A DNA stretch of 64,000 nucleotides from Streptomyces caniferus (GTDB lineage: Bacteria > Actinomycetota > Actinomycetes > Streptomycetales > Streptomycetaceae). The position numbers and the translations under genes are program-made. The stretch covers positions 1,364,001-1,428,000 of the forward strand of contig NZ_BLIN01000003.1 in assembly GCF_009811555.1 (NCBI RefSeq). The letters are read 5' to 3'. The notes under the pieces were generated by a model. That model did no database searches and had not been told where the DNA came from. It was given only the letters and a program-made list of their open reading frames with translations. Every line of letters begins with the position of its first letter. Position 1 is the stretch's first letter. Shown piece by piece: positions 1-8,838 of the stretch.

Positions 1-1159
1 GCTCGTCGCGCTGCTGCTCGGTCGTCCGGCCGCGGGAGAGCGCCTTGGCGAGCAGCCCCGCCGAGTACTCCTTGCCCTTCTGCGCCGCCTCGGGGGTGAC
101 GTCCTTGAGGACGACCTGCATCCCGGCCCTGGCACAGGAGTAGGCGATGCCCGCGCCCATCATGCCCGCGCCGAGGACCGCGACCTTCTTGACCGTGCGG
201 GGCTCGATGCCCTTGGGACGGTTGGCGCCGGAGTTGACGGCCTGCAGGTCGAAGAAGAACGCCTGGATCATGTTCTTGGAGATCTGGCCGGTCACCAGCT
301 CGACGAAGTAGCGCGCCTCGATGGTCTGCGCGGTCTCGAAGTCGACCTGGGAGCCCTCGACCGCCGCGGCGAGGATGTTGCGCGGGGCGGGGTACGGGGC
401 GCCGTTCAGCTGCTTCTTGAGGTTCGCGGGGAACGCCGGGAGGTTGGCCGCGAACTTCGGCTGGGCGGGGGTGCCGCCGGGGATGCGGTAGCCCTTGACG
501 TCCCAGGGCTGCTGGGACTCGGGGTGCTCCTCGATGAAGGTGCGGGCCTTGGCGAGCAGCTCCTCGGGCGTGGCCGCGACGTCGTGGATCAGCCCGGCGT
601 CCTTGGCGCGGGTGGCGTTGTACTGGGTGCCCTGGAGCAGCACCTTCAGCAGCGCGTCGGCGATCCCGAGCAGCCGGACGGTGCGGGTGACACCGCCGGC
701 GGCGGGCAGCAGGCCGAGGGTGACCTCGGGCAGACCGATCTTGGTACCGGGGGTGTCGAGGGCGACACGGTGGTGGCAGGCGAGCGCGATCTCGTAACCG
801 CCGCCCAGCGCCGCGCCGTTGATCGCGGCGACGACGGGCTTGCCGAGGGTCTCGATACGGCGCAGATCCCGCTTGATGCCGTTGCCCGCGGCGAAGGCCT
901 GCTCGGCGTGTGCGGGGGTGATGGCGATCAGGTCGTGCAGGTCGCCGCCGGCGAAGAAGGTCTTCTTGGCGGAGGTGAAGATGATGCCGCGGATGCTGTC
1001 CTTCTCGGCCTCCAGGCGGTCGGCGACCGCGGTGAGGGAGGTCTTGAAGGCGTTGTTCATGGTGTTGGCGGACTGGTCCGGGTCGTCCAGGACCAGGGTG
1101 ACGATGCCGGTCTCGTCCTGTTCCCAGCGGATGGTCGACAAAGCAGCGGATTCACTCAT
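1..1159 (-). CDS. fadB: FadB-type 3-hydroxyacyl-CoA dehydrogenase / enoyl-CoA hydratase, C-terminus cut by window edge
   Basis: Bifunctional beta-oxidation enzyme: hydrates trans-2-enoyl-CoA, then oxidises 3-hydroxyacyl-CoA with NAD. The first 386 residues are present; the family is usually about 700-730. The crotonase half shows the oxyanion-hole segment FFAGGDL near residue 68 and GAALGGGYE near 115, where the Glu is catalytic. The Rossmann motif of the dehydrogenase half (VAVLGAGMMGAGIAYS) starts near residue 325. The ATG at 1157-1159 has GGAG about nine bases upstream. The gene lies 32 bases after the thiolase stop, so the two are almost certainly cotranscribed and form the usual FadA-FadB trifunctional set. 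Family assignment is secure; chain-length preference cannot be read. Confidence 0.95.
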   Translation of the reverse strand, partial: MSESAALSTIRWEQDETGIVTLVLDDPDQSANTMNNAFKTSLTAVADRLEAEKDSIRGIIFTSAKKTFFAGGDLHDLIAITPAHAEQAFAAGNGIKRDLRRIETLGKPVVAAINGAALGGGYEIALACHHRVALDTPGTKIGLPEVTLGLLPAAGGVTRTVRLLGIADALLKVLLQGTQYNATRAKDAGLIHDVAATPEELLAKARTFIEEHPESQQPWDVKGYRIPGGTPAQPKFAANLPAFPANLKKQLNGAPYPAPRNILAAAVEGSQVDFETAQTIEARYFVELVTGQISKNMIQAFFFDLQAVNSGANRPKGIEPRTVKKVAVLGAGMMGAGIAYSCARAGMQVVLKDVTPEAAQKGKEYSAGLLAKALSRGRTTEQQRDE

Positions 1160-1191
1160 GGTGCGTACTCCGTGGTGGGTGGGACGAGGGG

Positions 1192-2406
1192 TCAGAGGCG
1201 CTCGATGACGGTGGCGATGCCCATACCGCCGCCGACACAGAGGGTGGCCAGGCCGTAGCGCTTGTCCTGCCGCTCCAGCTCGTCGATCAGGGTGCCGAGG
1301 ATCATCGCGCCGGTGGCGCCGAGGGGGTGGCCCAGGGCGATGGCGCCGCCGTTGACATTGACCTTGTCCAGGCTCAGGCCCATGTCCTTGACGAAGCGCA
1401 GCACGACGGCGGCGAAGGCCTCGTTGATCTCGACCAGGTCGATGTCGTCGATGGTCAGCCCGGCCTTGGCCAGGGCCTTGCGGCTGGCGGGCGCGGGGCC
1501 GGTGAGCATGATCGTCGGTTCGGAGCCGGAGACCGCGGCCGACAGGATGCGGGCCCGCGGGGTGAGGCCGTAGCGCTCGCCGACCTCCTTGGAGCCGATG
1601 GCGACGAGCGCCGCGCCGTCCACGATGCCCGAGGAGTTGCCCGCGTGGTGGACGTGGTCGATCTTCTCGACCCAGTGGTACTTCTGCAGGGCGACGGCGT
1701 CGAAGCCGCCGGCGTCGCCGATGGTGGCGAAGGACGGCTTGAGGCCGGCCAGGGAGTCGGCGGTGGTGCCGGGGCGCATGTACTCGTCGTGGTCGAGGAC
1801 GACCAGGCCGTTGCGGTCGCGCACCGGGACCACGGAGCGGTCGAAGCGGCCGTCCTTCCAGGCCTCGGCGGCGCGCTCCTGGGAGAGCGCGGCGAACTCG
1901 TCGACATCCCGGCGGGTGTAGCCCTCGATCGTGGCGATGAGGTCGGCGCCGATGCCCTGCGGGACGAAGCCGGTGTCGAAGTTGGTCATCGGGTCGGCGA
2001 ACCAGGCGCCGCCGTCGGACGCCATCGGGACCCGCGACATGGATTCGACACCGCCCGCCAGGACCAGGTCCTCCCAGCCCGAACGCACCTTGGCGGCGGC
2101 CATGTTGACGGCCTCCAGGCCCGAGGCACAGAAGCGGTTCTCCTGGACGCCGGCCACCGTGTCGGGCAGCCCCGCGGCGATCGCCGCGATCCGGGCGATG
2201 TCGGAACCCTGGTCGCCGACCGGTCCGACGACGCCGAGCACGATGTCGTCGACGGCGGCCGGGTCCAGGCCGGGGAAGCGGCGGCGCACTTCGTGGATCA
2301 GGCCGACGACCAGGTCGATCGGCTTGGTGCCGTGCAGTGCGCCATTGGCCTTGCCGCGGCCGCGCGGGGTGCGGATCGCGTCGTATACGTACGCTTCGGT
2401 ACTCAA
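1192..2406 (-). CDS. fadA: Acetyl-CoA acyltransferase (thiolase), TTG start
   Basis: Thiolase of 404 residues that cleaves 3-ketoacyl-CoA to acetyl-CoA plus shortened acyl-CoA. All three catalytic elements are visible: nucleophile Cys93 in ENRFCASG, His360 in [14 protein letters not shown], and Cys390 in LCVGGGMG. The first codon is TTG (complement of 2404-2406). In this frame no ATG or GTG precedes it close by, and an AAAGG lies about nine bases upstream, so a TTG start is the simplest reading; TTG usually lowers translation. The gene sits 66 bases downstream of the acyl-CoA dehydrogenase and 32 bases upstream of the FadB gene, in one minus-strand operon. Confidence 0.95.
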   Translation of the reverse strand: MSTEAYVYDAIRTPRGRGKANGALHGTKPIDLVVGLIHEVRRRFPGLDPAAVDDIVLGVVGPVGDQGSDIARIAAIAAGLPDTVAGVQENRFCASGLEAVNMAAAKVRSGWEDLVLAGGVESMSRVPMASDGGAWFADPMTNFDTGFVPQGIGADLIATIEGYTRRDVDEFAALSQERAAEAWKDGRFDRSVVPVRDRNGLVVLDHDEYMRPGTTADSLAGLKPSFATIGDAGGFDAVALQKYHWVEKIDHVHHAGNSSGIVDGAALVAIGSKEVGERYGLTPRARILSAAVSGSEPTIMLTGPAPASRKALAKAGLTIDDIDLVEINEAFAAVVLRFVKDMGLSLDKVNVNGGAIALGHPLGATGAMILGTLIDELERQDKRYGLATLCVGGGMGIATVIERL

Positions 2407-2472
2407 GTCAACAAGCCTTTCGCATGAGGGTGGAGGCGGGGGCAGCGGGTGGGGACCGGGGCCGGTCCGGGG

Positions 2473-3627
2473 TCAGCCGAGCAGGGAGCGTCCGATGATC
2501 TCCTTCATGATCTCGGTGGTCCCTCCGTAGATCGTCTGGATCCGGCCGTCGGTGAAGGCCTTGGCCACGCGGTATTCCGCCATATAGCCGTAGCCGCCAT
2601 GGAGTTGCAGACAGCGGTCGGCGACGCGTTTTTGCAGTTCGGTGGCCCACCACTTGGCCATCGAGGCATGCACCGCGTCCAGTTCGCCGGCGGAGTGGTC
2701 GGCGATGCAGCGGTCGAGGAACGCGCGGGTGACGGCGCACTCGGTGGCCATCTCGGCTATCTCGAAGCGGATGTGCTGGAGCTTGGCCAGCGGCCGTCCG
2801 AACGCCTCACGCTCCTTGACGTACTCGCTGGTGATCTCCAGCAGGTGTTCGGCGCCGGCGATGGCGGCGACGGCGATGCCCATCCGCTCCTGGGCGAGGT
2901 GGGTCATCAGATGGACGAAGGCGCCGTTCAGCTTGCCGAGCAGATTCTCCTTGGGGACGCGTACGTCGTGGAAGAACAGCTCGGCGGTGTCCTGGGCCTT
3001 CTGCCCGATCTTGTCGAGGTTGCGCCCGCGCTCGAAGCCCGCCATGCCCCGCTCGACGACCAGCAGGCTCAGGCCGTGCGCCCCGCCCTCCGGTGTCGTC
3101 TTGGCGACGACGATGACCAGGTCGGCGAGGATGCCGTTGGAGATGAAGGTCTTGGAGCCGTTGAGGACCCAGTGGTCGCCCGCGTCCTCGGCGTGGGTGC
3201 GGATGCCCTGCAGGTCGGAGCCCGCGCCGGGCTCGGTCATCGCGATGGCGGTGATGATCTCGCCGCTGCAGAAACCGGGCAGCCAGCGGCGCTTCTGCTC
3301 ATCGGTGCCCAGCGTCGTCAGATAGGGGCCGATGATGTCGTTGTGCAGGCCCACGGCCAGCCCGGCCGCGCCCGCCCGGGTGAATTCCTCGGCCAGCACC
3401 GCGCTGTAGCGGAAGTCGTGCTGGCCGCCCCCGCCGTACTCCTCGGGAACCGCCAACCCCAGCAGTCCCTGTTTGCCGGCCGCCCGCCACGCCTCCCGGC
3501 TGACGACGCCGTCCTTCTCCCACTGCTCGTAATGCGGCGTCACCTCCCTGGCGAGGAAGGTCCGTACGACCTTGCGGAAGGCCTCGTGGTCCTCGGTGAA
3601 GATCTGGCGCTTCATCTGCGCGGTCAT
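2473..3627 (-). CDS. Acyl-CoA dehydrogenase
   Basis: FAD-dependent acyl-CoA dehydrogenase, 384 residues, which introduces the 2,3 double bond in acyl-CoA. The substrate/FAD signature TEPGAGSDL is at residues 131-139. The position that carries the catalytic Glu in medium-chain enzymes reads YGGTTEI (Gly368) here. A Glu at residue 247 (AQERM) fits the alternative base position known from isovaleryl-CoA and long-chain dehydrogenases, so I infer that architecture and possibly a branched or long-chain substrate. An AGGAGG starts right after the stop of the small upstream frame, about ten bases before the ATG. Third gene of the operon that runs from 5012 leftwards. Confidence 0.93.
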   Translation of the reverse strand: MTAQMKRQIFTEDHEAFRKVVRTFLAREVTPHYEQWEKDGVVSREAWRAAGKQGLLGLAVPEEYGGGGQHDFRYSAVLAEEFTRAGAAGLAVGLHNDIIGPYLTTLGTDEQKRRWLPGFCSGEIITAIAMTEPGAGSDLQGIRTHAEDAGDHWVLNGSKTFISNGILADLVIVVAKTTPEGGAHGLSLLVVERGMAGFERGRNLDKIGQKAQDTAELFFHDVRVPKENLLGKLNGAFVHLMTHLAQERMGIAVAAIAGAEHLLEITSEYVKEREAFGRPLAKLQHIRFEIAEMATECAVTRAFLDRCIADHSAGELDAVHASMAKWWATELQKRVADRCLQLHGGYGYMAEYRVAKAFTDGRIQTIYGGTTEIMKEIIGRSLLG

Positions 3628-3642
3628 CTCTGCGGGCCCTCC

Positions 3643-3831
3643 TCAGAGCCGGTTCTTGACGGTCTCGGTCGGCTTGGCGGGCTGCGGCCCCACGGGGCCG
3701 CGCCGGACGGCGCCCCCGGCGAACGGGGCGCCGCACCCGTCCCCGGTTCCCTCCCGGCGGACGACAGCTGCCTCTTCGGCGGCCTGCCGCGGGGCGGCGG
3801 CGTACGGGAGCGGCGTGGCGGTTCCCCTCAC
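3643..3831 (-). CDS. Possible small coupled protein between CoA-transferase and acyl-CoA dehydrogenase genes
   Basis: A 62-codon frame that starts with GTG in a GTGA overlap with the stop of the CoA-transferase gene. Its TGA is directly followed by the Shine-Dalgarno sequence of the acyl-CoA dehydrogenase gene. Third codon positions are about 90% G or C, as in the flanking genes, so coding is plausible although GC-rich spacers can mimic this. The predicted peptide is Ala/Gly/Pro/Arg-rich with a basic C-terminus (ending ETVKNRL). No domain is recognised. It may be a real coupled peptide or just an open spacer; the position argues for it, the composition against. Confidence 0.4.
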   Translation of the reverse strand: MRGTATPLPYAAAPRQAAEEAAVVRREGTGDGCGAPFAGGAVRRGPVGPQPAKPTETVKNRL

Positions 3832-5012
3832 CCGGCCGTGTCCTTCTGCTCGGTGCGGTCCGGAGCGGCCGTCGGGGCGTCGGCGGGGAGCGGGGCGAGG
3901 AGGCCGGGGACCTGCCAGTCACGGGCGATCTCCGCGGCGTCCGCGCCGGGCTGTGCCGGAGGTCTGCGTACCGCGCCCGGAGTGCGGGAGAAGCGCGGCG
4001 CGGGCGCGGGCTGGGTCAGTCCGCTGTGCTCGACGAAGGTGCCGCGGGCGGCGAGATGCGGGTGCCGCGGTGCCTCGCGCAGGGAGAGCACCGGCGCCAC
4101 ACAGGCGTCGGAGTCCGCGAAGACCGCCGTCCACTCCTCGCGGCTCCGGGTCATGAAGCGGGCGGCGATGGTGGTGCGCAGCTCGCCCCAGGCGGCGAGG
4201 TCGTCGCGGCTGGGTGCCTCCTGCGCGATGCCCAGCAACCGGATGAATTCGCCGTAGAACCGCTGCTCCAGCGCACCGACCGCCATATAGCCGCCGTCTG
4301 CGGTCTCGTAGGTGCCGTAGAAGGGTGCTCCGCCGTCGAGGAGGTTCGCACCGCGCCGGTCCTGCCAGCCGCCGGCCGCCAGCATGCCGTGGATCATCGC
4401 CGTCAGATGAGCCGTGCCGTCGACGATGGCGGCGTCGACGACCTGGCCCGTTCCGCCGTCGGTGCGGGCGTGCTGGAGGGCGGCGAGGACGCCGATGACC
4501 AGGTAGAGGGAGCCGCCCGCGTAGTCCCCGAGGAGGTTGGCGGGGATGGCGGGCGGGCCGTCGGACGGGCCGATCATGCTCAGGGCGCCCGTGAGGGCGA
4601 TGTAGCCGATGTCGTGTCCGGCGGTGTCGGCGAGCGGGCCCTGCTGCCCCCAGCCCGTCATCCGGCCGTAGACCAGCCGGGGGTTGCGCGCCAGGCACTC
4701 CTCGGGCCCCACGCCCAGCCGCTCGGCCACACCGGGGCGGTACCCCTCGATCAGCACATCGGCGCGCCCGGCCAGTTCGAGGACCTGCGCCACCCCGTCG
4801 GGGCTCTTGAGGTCCACCAGCACGGACCGTTTGTTGCGGTTGGTGATGTCCCGGGCCGGGTCGATGCCCAGCCCCGGGCCTCCGGGCCGGTCGACGCGGA
4901 CGACGTCGGCGCCGAGGTCGGCCAGGAGCATGGCGGCGAACGGGCCGGGGCCGATGCCCGCGAGTTCGACCACCCGGACCCCGCTCAGCGGGCCGTTCCC
5001 TGACTCCGTCAT
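3828..5012 (-). CDS. CaiB/BaiF-family enzyme, probably alpha-methylacyl-CoA racemase
   Basis: Class III CoA-transferase fold, 394 residues from the ATG at 5010-5012. Residues matching the catalytic set of mycobacterial alpha-methylacyl-CoA racemase are present: His133 in GHDIGYIALTG, Asp163 in LLGDYAGG, and Glu249 in GALEQRFYG. In that family the enzyme interconverts 2R and 2S methyl-acyl-CoA so that branched chains can enter beta-oxidation. Location as first gene of an operon with acyl-CoA dehydrogenase, thiolase and FadB supports this role over a carnitine or formyl-CoA transferase. The frame stays open upstream to 5159 but that extension has no family similarity. Racemase versus transferase cannot be proven from sequence. 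Confidence 0.88.
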   Translation of the reverse strand: MTESGNGPLSGVRVVELAGIGPGPFAAMLLADLGADVVRVDRPGGPGLGIDPARDITNRNKRSVLVDLKSPDGVAQVLELAGRADVLIEGYRPGVAERLGVGPEECLARNPRLVYGRMTGWGQQGPLADTAGHDIGYIALTGALSMIGPSDGPPAIPANLLGDYAGGSLYLVIGVLAALQHARTDGGTGQVVDAAIVDGTAHLTAMIHGMLAAGGWQDRRGANLLDGGAPFYGTYETADGGYMAVGALEQRFYGEFIRLLGIAQEAPSRDDLAAWGELRTTIAARFMTRSREEWTAVFADSDACVAPVLSLREAPRHPHLAARGTFVEHSGLTQPAPAPRFSRTPGAVRRPPAQPGADAAEIARDWQVPGLLAPLPADAPTAAPDRTEQKDTAG

Positions 5013-5045
5013 CGCGCCCCATGCCTTTCCGCACTGTGACACTTC

Positions 5046-5067
5046 TGATGTAACACTCGTGATGTTA
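5046..5067. promoter_or_regulatory. AT-richer candidate operator upstream of the beta-oxidation operon
   Basis: TAACA (5051-5055) and TGTTA (5063-5067) form an inverted repeat with a 7-base spacer, inside an unusually AT-rich stretch about 35 bases upstream of the CoA-transferase start. TGATGT also occurs twice in direct orientation (5046 and 5060). Size and placement suit a TetR- or MarR-type regulator site, but no regulator gene is adjacent, so this is only a candidate. Confidence 0.3.
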
Positions 5068-5190
5068 AGAACGTGTTCCACTTTCCACAAGCCCCCCTTG
5101 CCAAGTGGCAGCAGCGGAAAAGGCCCGCGTCGGCGATGCTCAACTGCCATCGCCGTCACGGGCCTCTGCGCGCCTGCTGCCGCTGCGCCG

Positions 5191-5571
5191 CTATCCCCCG
5201 TCGAGCTCGGCGATGAGCTTCTTGGGGGCTATGACGCGATAGGACTCCTCCGCCCAGTCGCAGAGCAGTTCGGCCGGCGGAGCGCCCGGCTCCGCCAGGG
5301 GGAGTCGCACCCATCCGGACCTGCCCAGGCCGTAGCCCGCGGGCTCGGCGCCGGGCGAGGTCAGCGCGTGGGCGTGGGCCTCGGGATCCTTCAGCTTCAG
5401 CGTGACCCCGAACGGATGGCTGCCGTCGTCGACGCCGAGGAAGACGAAGACCTTCTTGTTGACCTTGATGACGCTCTCCCCCCAGGGGAACTCCTCCGCG
5501 GTCCCGGGAAGCCCGAGCGCGAACGCGCGCACCCGCTCCCGCACCGCCGCCGGACCCGCCGCCTTCGCCAT
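5191..5571 (-). CDS. MmcQ/YjbR-family DNA-binding-like protein
   Basis: Small cytoplasmic protein of 126 residues with the MmcQ/YjbR (CyaY-like) fold. The family pattern is clear: a helical start, then GTAEEFPWGESVIKVNKKVF, VFLGVDD, a LKLKDPE stretch and a C-terminal WAEESYRVIAPKKLI segment. Members are called DNA-binding on the basis of structure only; the cellular role is unknown. The ATG at 5571 is preceded by GAGGAG with a three-base gap. An upstream in-frame extension to 5628 is open but lacks family similarity. The gene is divergent from nothing nearby and shares the 5013-5190 spacer with the beta-oxidation operon only as a downstream neighbour. Confidence 0.85.
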   Translation of the reverse strand: MAKAAGPAAVRERVRAFALGLPGTAEEFPWGESVIKVNKKVFVFLGVDDGSHPFGVTLKLKDPEAHAHALTSPGAEPAGYGLGRSGWVRLPLAEPGAPPAELLCDWAEESYRVIAPKKLIAELDGG

Positions 5572-5733
5572 GCGCTCCTCCACATCCGTCCCCCGTACGG
5601 CACCGCCCGCGATACCGCCCGGCGCCACGCTCCGTCACGCGCGGGCCGCCCAACGCATTCCACGCTAACGGCGACCACTGACAACGGCCCGCGGAGCGCC
5701 GGGCGCCGGGCCGACCGAGGGACCCGGGCACCG

Positions 5734-7254
5734 CTACGCCGCGTCCGGCGAAGCCCCTCCGGCGCCGGAAGCGGGCGACTCCCCCGCGGGCGGCGCGCCC
5801 GCGCCCTCGGCCCCCGGCACCAGATGGTCGCCGGGCGCCTGACGACCCACCAGCCGGCCCAGCCGCCGGGGGACATCGCCGCCCACCAGGATGATGACCA
5901 CGAGCGTCAGTCCGAAGGTGAGCACGGCCAGCGCCTGCCCCAGGGACATGCCTTCGGCCAGATGGGCGCCGAGGACGGGCGCCACCGCCCCGCCCAGGGC
6001 CCCGACGTTGTAGACGAAGCCCAGAGAAGCGGCCCGGGTGGCGGTCGGGAAGTGGCCGGCGAGGTACTTCGGCAGGATGCCGGAGATGCCCTGGCTGAGC
6101 GCGAGCAGCCCGAAGACCAGCACGCCGAGCACCGGCAGGCTGTCCTGTACCGCGAAGACCGGGAAGACGAAGGCGAGGGAGGCCAGCAGCGTGCAGGCAT
6201 AGGCCCGGCGGGTACCGATCCGGTCGCCGACGAAGCCCGCCAGCCAGCAGCCCGCCATGGTGCCGAAGCCCGCGTAGAACATCACGTCGGCGACCTGGGC
6301 CGGGGCGTACCCGAGGTCGGTCTTGAGGTAGGTGGGCAGCAGGGCCTGGATCGGCCAGCTGTAGAGGAAGGCGCAGAACACCGTCGCCGTCAGGGCCACG
6401 TACAGCAGCCATCCGCGACGGCCGCCGAGCTGCACGGCGAACGCCACCAGGCACCCCGCCGCGACGACGGACAGCCCCGGCACGAAGCCCGCCCCGACGG
6501 GCGTGAAGACGCAGAACAGCGCGACCGAGGCCGTCACCGTCAGCGCCGCGTTGGCCCAGGGCCGGATCCGGCCGGTGAACAACGGCCGGAACGGATTGGG
6601 GCGTTCCGCTTCCGTGCCGGCGGCCCCGATCTGCTGCTGCCAGTCACCGGCTTCCGGCAGCGATCTGCGCATCCAGAGGGCGACCAGGACGGGCAGGACG
6701 TCGATCCAGAACATCCAGCGCCAGCCCCCGCGCGGGACCACCCAGGTGTAGAGCTCGGCGGCGAGGACGGTGCCGCCCGCGTAGCCGGAGATGATGAATC
6801 CGGAGGCCCTGTTGCGCCATCGGACGGGCCAGCTCTCCAGCACATACGTCACGCCGGCGCTGTACTCCCCCGCCATGCCCAGACCGATCACCAGCCGGGC
6901 GAGGAACAGGCTGGTGTAGTTCTAGGCGAAACCGCAGGCGAAGGTGCCGAGCGAGTAGAGCAGGATGCTGGTGATCATGGCGGCCTTGCGGCCGTAACGG
7001 TCGCCCATCGCACCCAGGACGGCGCCGCCCAGCCACCGGGTGACGAAGGCGCCGGAGATCAGCGAGGCGGCGGTGGCGGTGCTCAGATGGAAGTCGGCGG
7101 CGATCTCGGTCAGCACGAGCGTGATCAGGACGAAGTCGAAGCCGTCGAGGAGATAGCCGATCCAGGCGGCGGACATCGCCTTCCACTGGCCCGGGGTGAC
7201 CTCCCGCCACCGGTTCCGTTGTCGTTCAGGGGTCTCCGCGGGACGCGTCGTCAC
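5734..7254 (-). pseudogene. nanT: NanT-like sialic acid/MFS transporter interrupted by an in-frame TAG
   Basis: Read from 7254, this encodes an MFS transporter of about 505 residues resembling E. coli NanT (proton-sialate symporter): [50 protein letters not shown] and YNVGALGGAVAP are nearly NanT-identical. After 110 residues (…TFACGFA) the frame hits TAG at 6922-6924, and the same frame continues at once with NYTSLFLARLVIGLGMAGEY, exactly as in the family. There is no frameshift; one codon is replaced by stop. TAG could derive in one step from TGG, CAG or other codons. A downstream GTG (6891) could restart, but would lack the first transmembrane helices. Either a pseudogene, rare readthrough, or a sequencing error. 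No sialate catabolic genes are nearby. Confidence 0.85.
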
Positions 7255-7553
7255 GGCTACCCGGCCTCCTCCAGCCGTCGGCGGACGGTTCGGTGCGCGG
7301 CGTCGTCGAGAGGCAGCCGCTGGGTTGCGGTCGGTCGGGGAAGTCCAGACATGGGACGTCCTACATCATCGGTGCCATGGGTGAATCTGGACCGGTCACC
7401 ACGCCCTGTCAAGACTGCCCGCCCCGCTCCCTGCCGCCCGAGGGACCGCCGGGAGGCAGCCAAGGGGGCGGCGGCAAAGGGACGTTGACGGAGGTGACGG
7501 CACCTGCCTAAGGTCCGTTCTCCATGCCCGACAGCCGGTCGAGAGGACGCGGG

Positions 7554-8750
7554 ATGCCACGGCAGGACACCTCAGGACGGGCTCATGACCTCGTCCTCTA
7601 CGGCGCGACGGGTTTCGCGGGCGCCCTCACCGCCGCCTACCTGGCCGAACATGCGCCCAAAGACTGCCGCTGGGCACTGGCCGGGCGCAACACCGCCAAA
7701 CTGGAGCGGCTGCGCGACCGGCTGGCGAAAATCGACCCGGCCTGTGCCGACCTGCCGCTGCTGCGGGCCGACAGCGGCGATCCGGACTCGCTGCGCGCCC
7801 TCGCCGCCGGCACCCGGGTGCTGGCGACGACCGTCGGCCCGTATGTGATCCATGGTGAGCCGCTGGTCGCCGCCTGCGCCGCGGCCGGCACCGACTATCT
7901 CGACCTGACCGGTGAGCCGGAGTTCATCGACCGGATGTACCTGCGTCACGACGCGACGGCCCGCGCCTCCGGTGCCCGCCTCGTGCACGCCGCCGGATTC
8001 GACTCCGTCCCGCACGACCTGGGGGTCCTCTTCACGGTGGGGCTCCTGCCCGAGGGCGTCCCCGTCCGCATCGACGGCTTCGTGCGGACCAACGCGACGT
8101 TCTCCGGGGGCACTCTGGCCTCCGCGCTGACCGTCGCCTCGCGCCCGTTGGCCATGGTGCGGGCCGCCCGCGAACGGCAGCGGACCGAACCGCGACCGGT
8201 CGGCCGTACGGTACGGGCGCCGTTCGGACCGCCCCTCAAGAGCGCGGAAACGCACACCTGGGGTGTGCCGTTGCCGACCCTCGACCCGCAGATCATCGCC
8301 CGCTCGGCCGCCGCTCTCGACCGTTACGGGCCCGACTTCCGCTATCGCCACTACGCGGGCGTACAGCGGCTGCCGATCGCCCTCGGCGGGGCGCTGGGGG
8401 CGGGGGCCCTGTGCGCCCTCGCCCAGGTGCCGCCCGCGCGGCGCTGGTTGTCGCGACGCCTGGAGCCGGGCGACGGGCCCGGCCCCGAGCGGCGCGCGCG
8501 CAGCTGGTTCAAGGTGCGTTTCATCGCCTCCGGCGGCGGCAAGCGCGTGATCACCGAGGTGTCGGGCGGCGACCCCGGCTACGACGAGACGGCGAAGATG
8601 CTCGCCGAGTCGGCGCTCAGCCTGGCCTTCGACGACCTGCCGGAGACCGCCGGGCAGGTGACGACCGCGGTCGCCATGGGGGAAGCGCTGACAGCCCGCC
8701 TGCAGGAAGCGGGCATCACGTTCCGCGTCGTCCAGGACGTCCAGGAGTAG
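7554..8750 (+). CDS. Saccharopine dehydrogenase-like NADP-binding protein (trans-acting enoyl reductase type)
   Basis: Soluble oxidoreductase-like protein of 398 residues with an N-terminal Rossmann motif (VLYGATGFAG, residues 14-23) and the saccharopine-dehydrogenase-family core (TTVGPYVIHGEPLVAACAAA, then TDYLDLTGE and AAGFDSVPHDLG). In mycobacteria relatives act as trans-acting enoyl reductases in complex lipid synthesis; most actinomycete members are uncharacterised. The ATG at 7554 is chosen because AGGA lies six bases upstream; an ATG ten codons earlier (7524) has only a distant AAGG. It stands alone between the broken transporter and endonuclease V, and a hairpin follows it. Confidence 0.85.
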   Translation: MPRQDTSGRAHDLVLYGATGFAGALTAAYLAEHAPKDCRWALAGRNTAKLERLRDRLAKIDPACADLPLLRADSGDPDSLRALAAGTRVLATTVGPYVIHGEPLVAACAAAGTDYLDLTGEPEFIDRMYLRHDATARASGARLVHAAGFDSVPHDLGVLFTVGLLPEGVPVRIDGFVRTNATFSGGTLASALTVASRPLAMVRAARERQRTEPRPVGRTVRAPFGPPLKSAETHTWGVPLPTLDPQIIARSAAALDRYGPDFRYRHYAGVQRLPIALGGALGAGALCALAQVPPARRWLSRRLEPGDGPGPERRARSWFKVRFIASGGGKRVITEVSGGDPGYDETAKMLAESALSLAFDDLPETAGQVTTAVAMGEALTARLQEAGITFRVVQDVQE

Positions 8751-8796
8751 CCGCGGCCGTTCACTGCGGTCCCGTGGGTCCTCTCCCCGGGACCGC

Positions 8797-8838
8797 GGGC
8801 GCTCGCCGACGCCCGCCGTCAGGCGTCGGCGAGCGCCC
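8797..8838. terminator. Long hairpin between convergent genes
   Basis: Perfect 17-base-pair GC-rich stem (8797-8813 with 8822-8838) and 8-base loop. The right arm overlaps the last codons of the endonuclease V gene. A smaller stem (8766-8773 with 8789-8796) sits just left of it. Placement after 8750 and before the convergent stop at 8819 suggests bidirectional termination; no U-tract is present, as is normal in Streptomyces. Confidence 0.6.

Noticed and set aside
2449..4257. 602-codon plus-strand open frame
   Set aside because: Antisense shadow of the acyl-CoA dehydrogenase and CoA-transferase genes; Gly/Asp/Val/Gln-rich product with no domains.
5734..6891. C-terminal transporter half as an independent gene starting at the GTG at 6891
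   Set aside because: It would begin in the middle of a membrane helix; the family similarity continues upstream through the TAG without a break.
4684..7488. 934-codon plus-strand open frame
   Set aside because: Crosses the antisense of several real genes; composition is typical of a GC-rich shadow frame.
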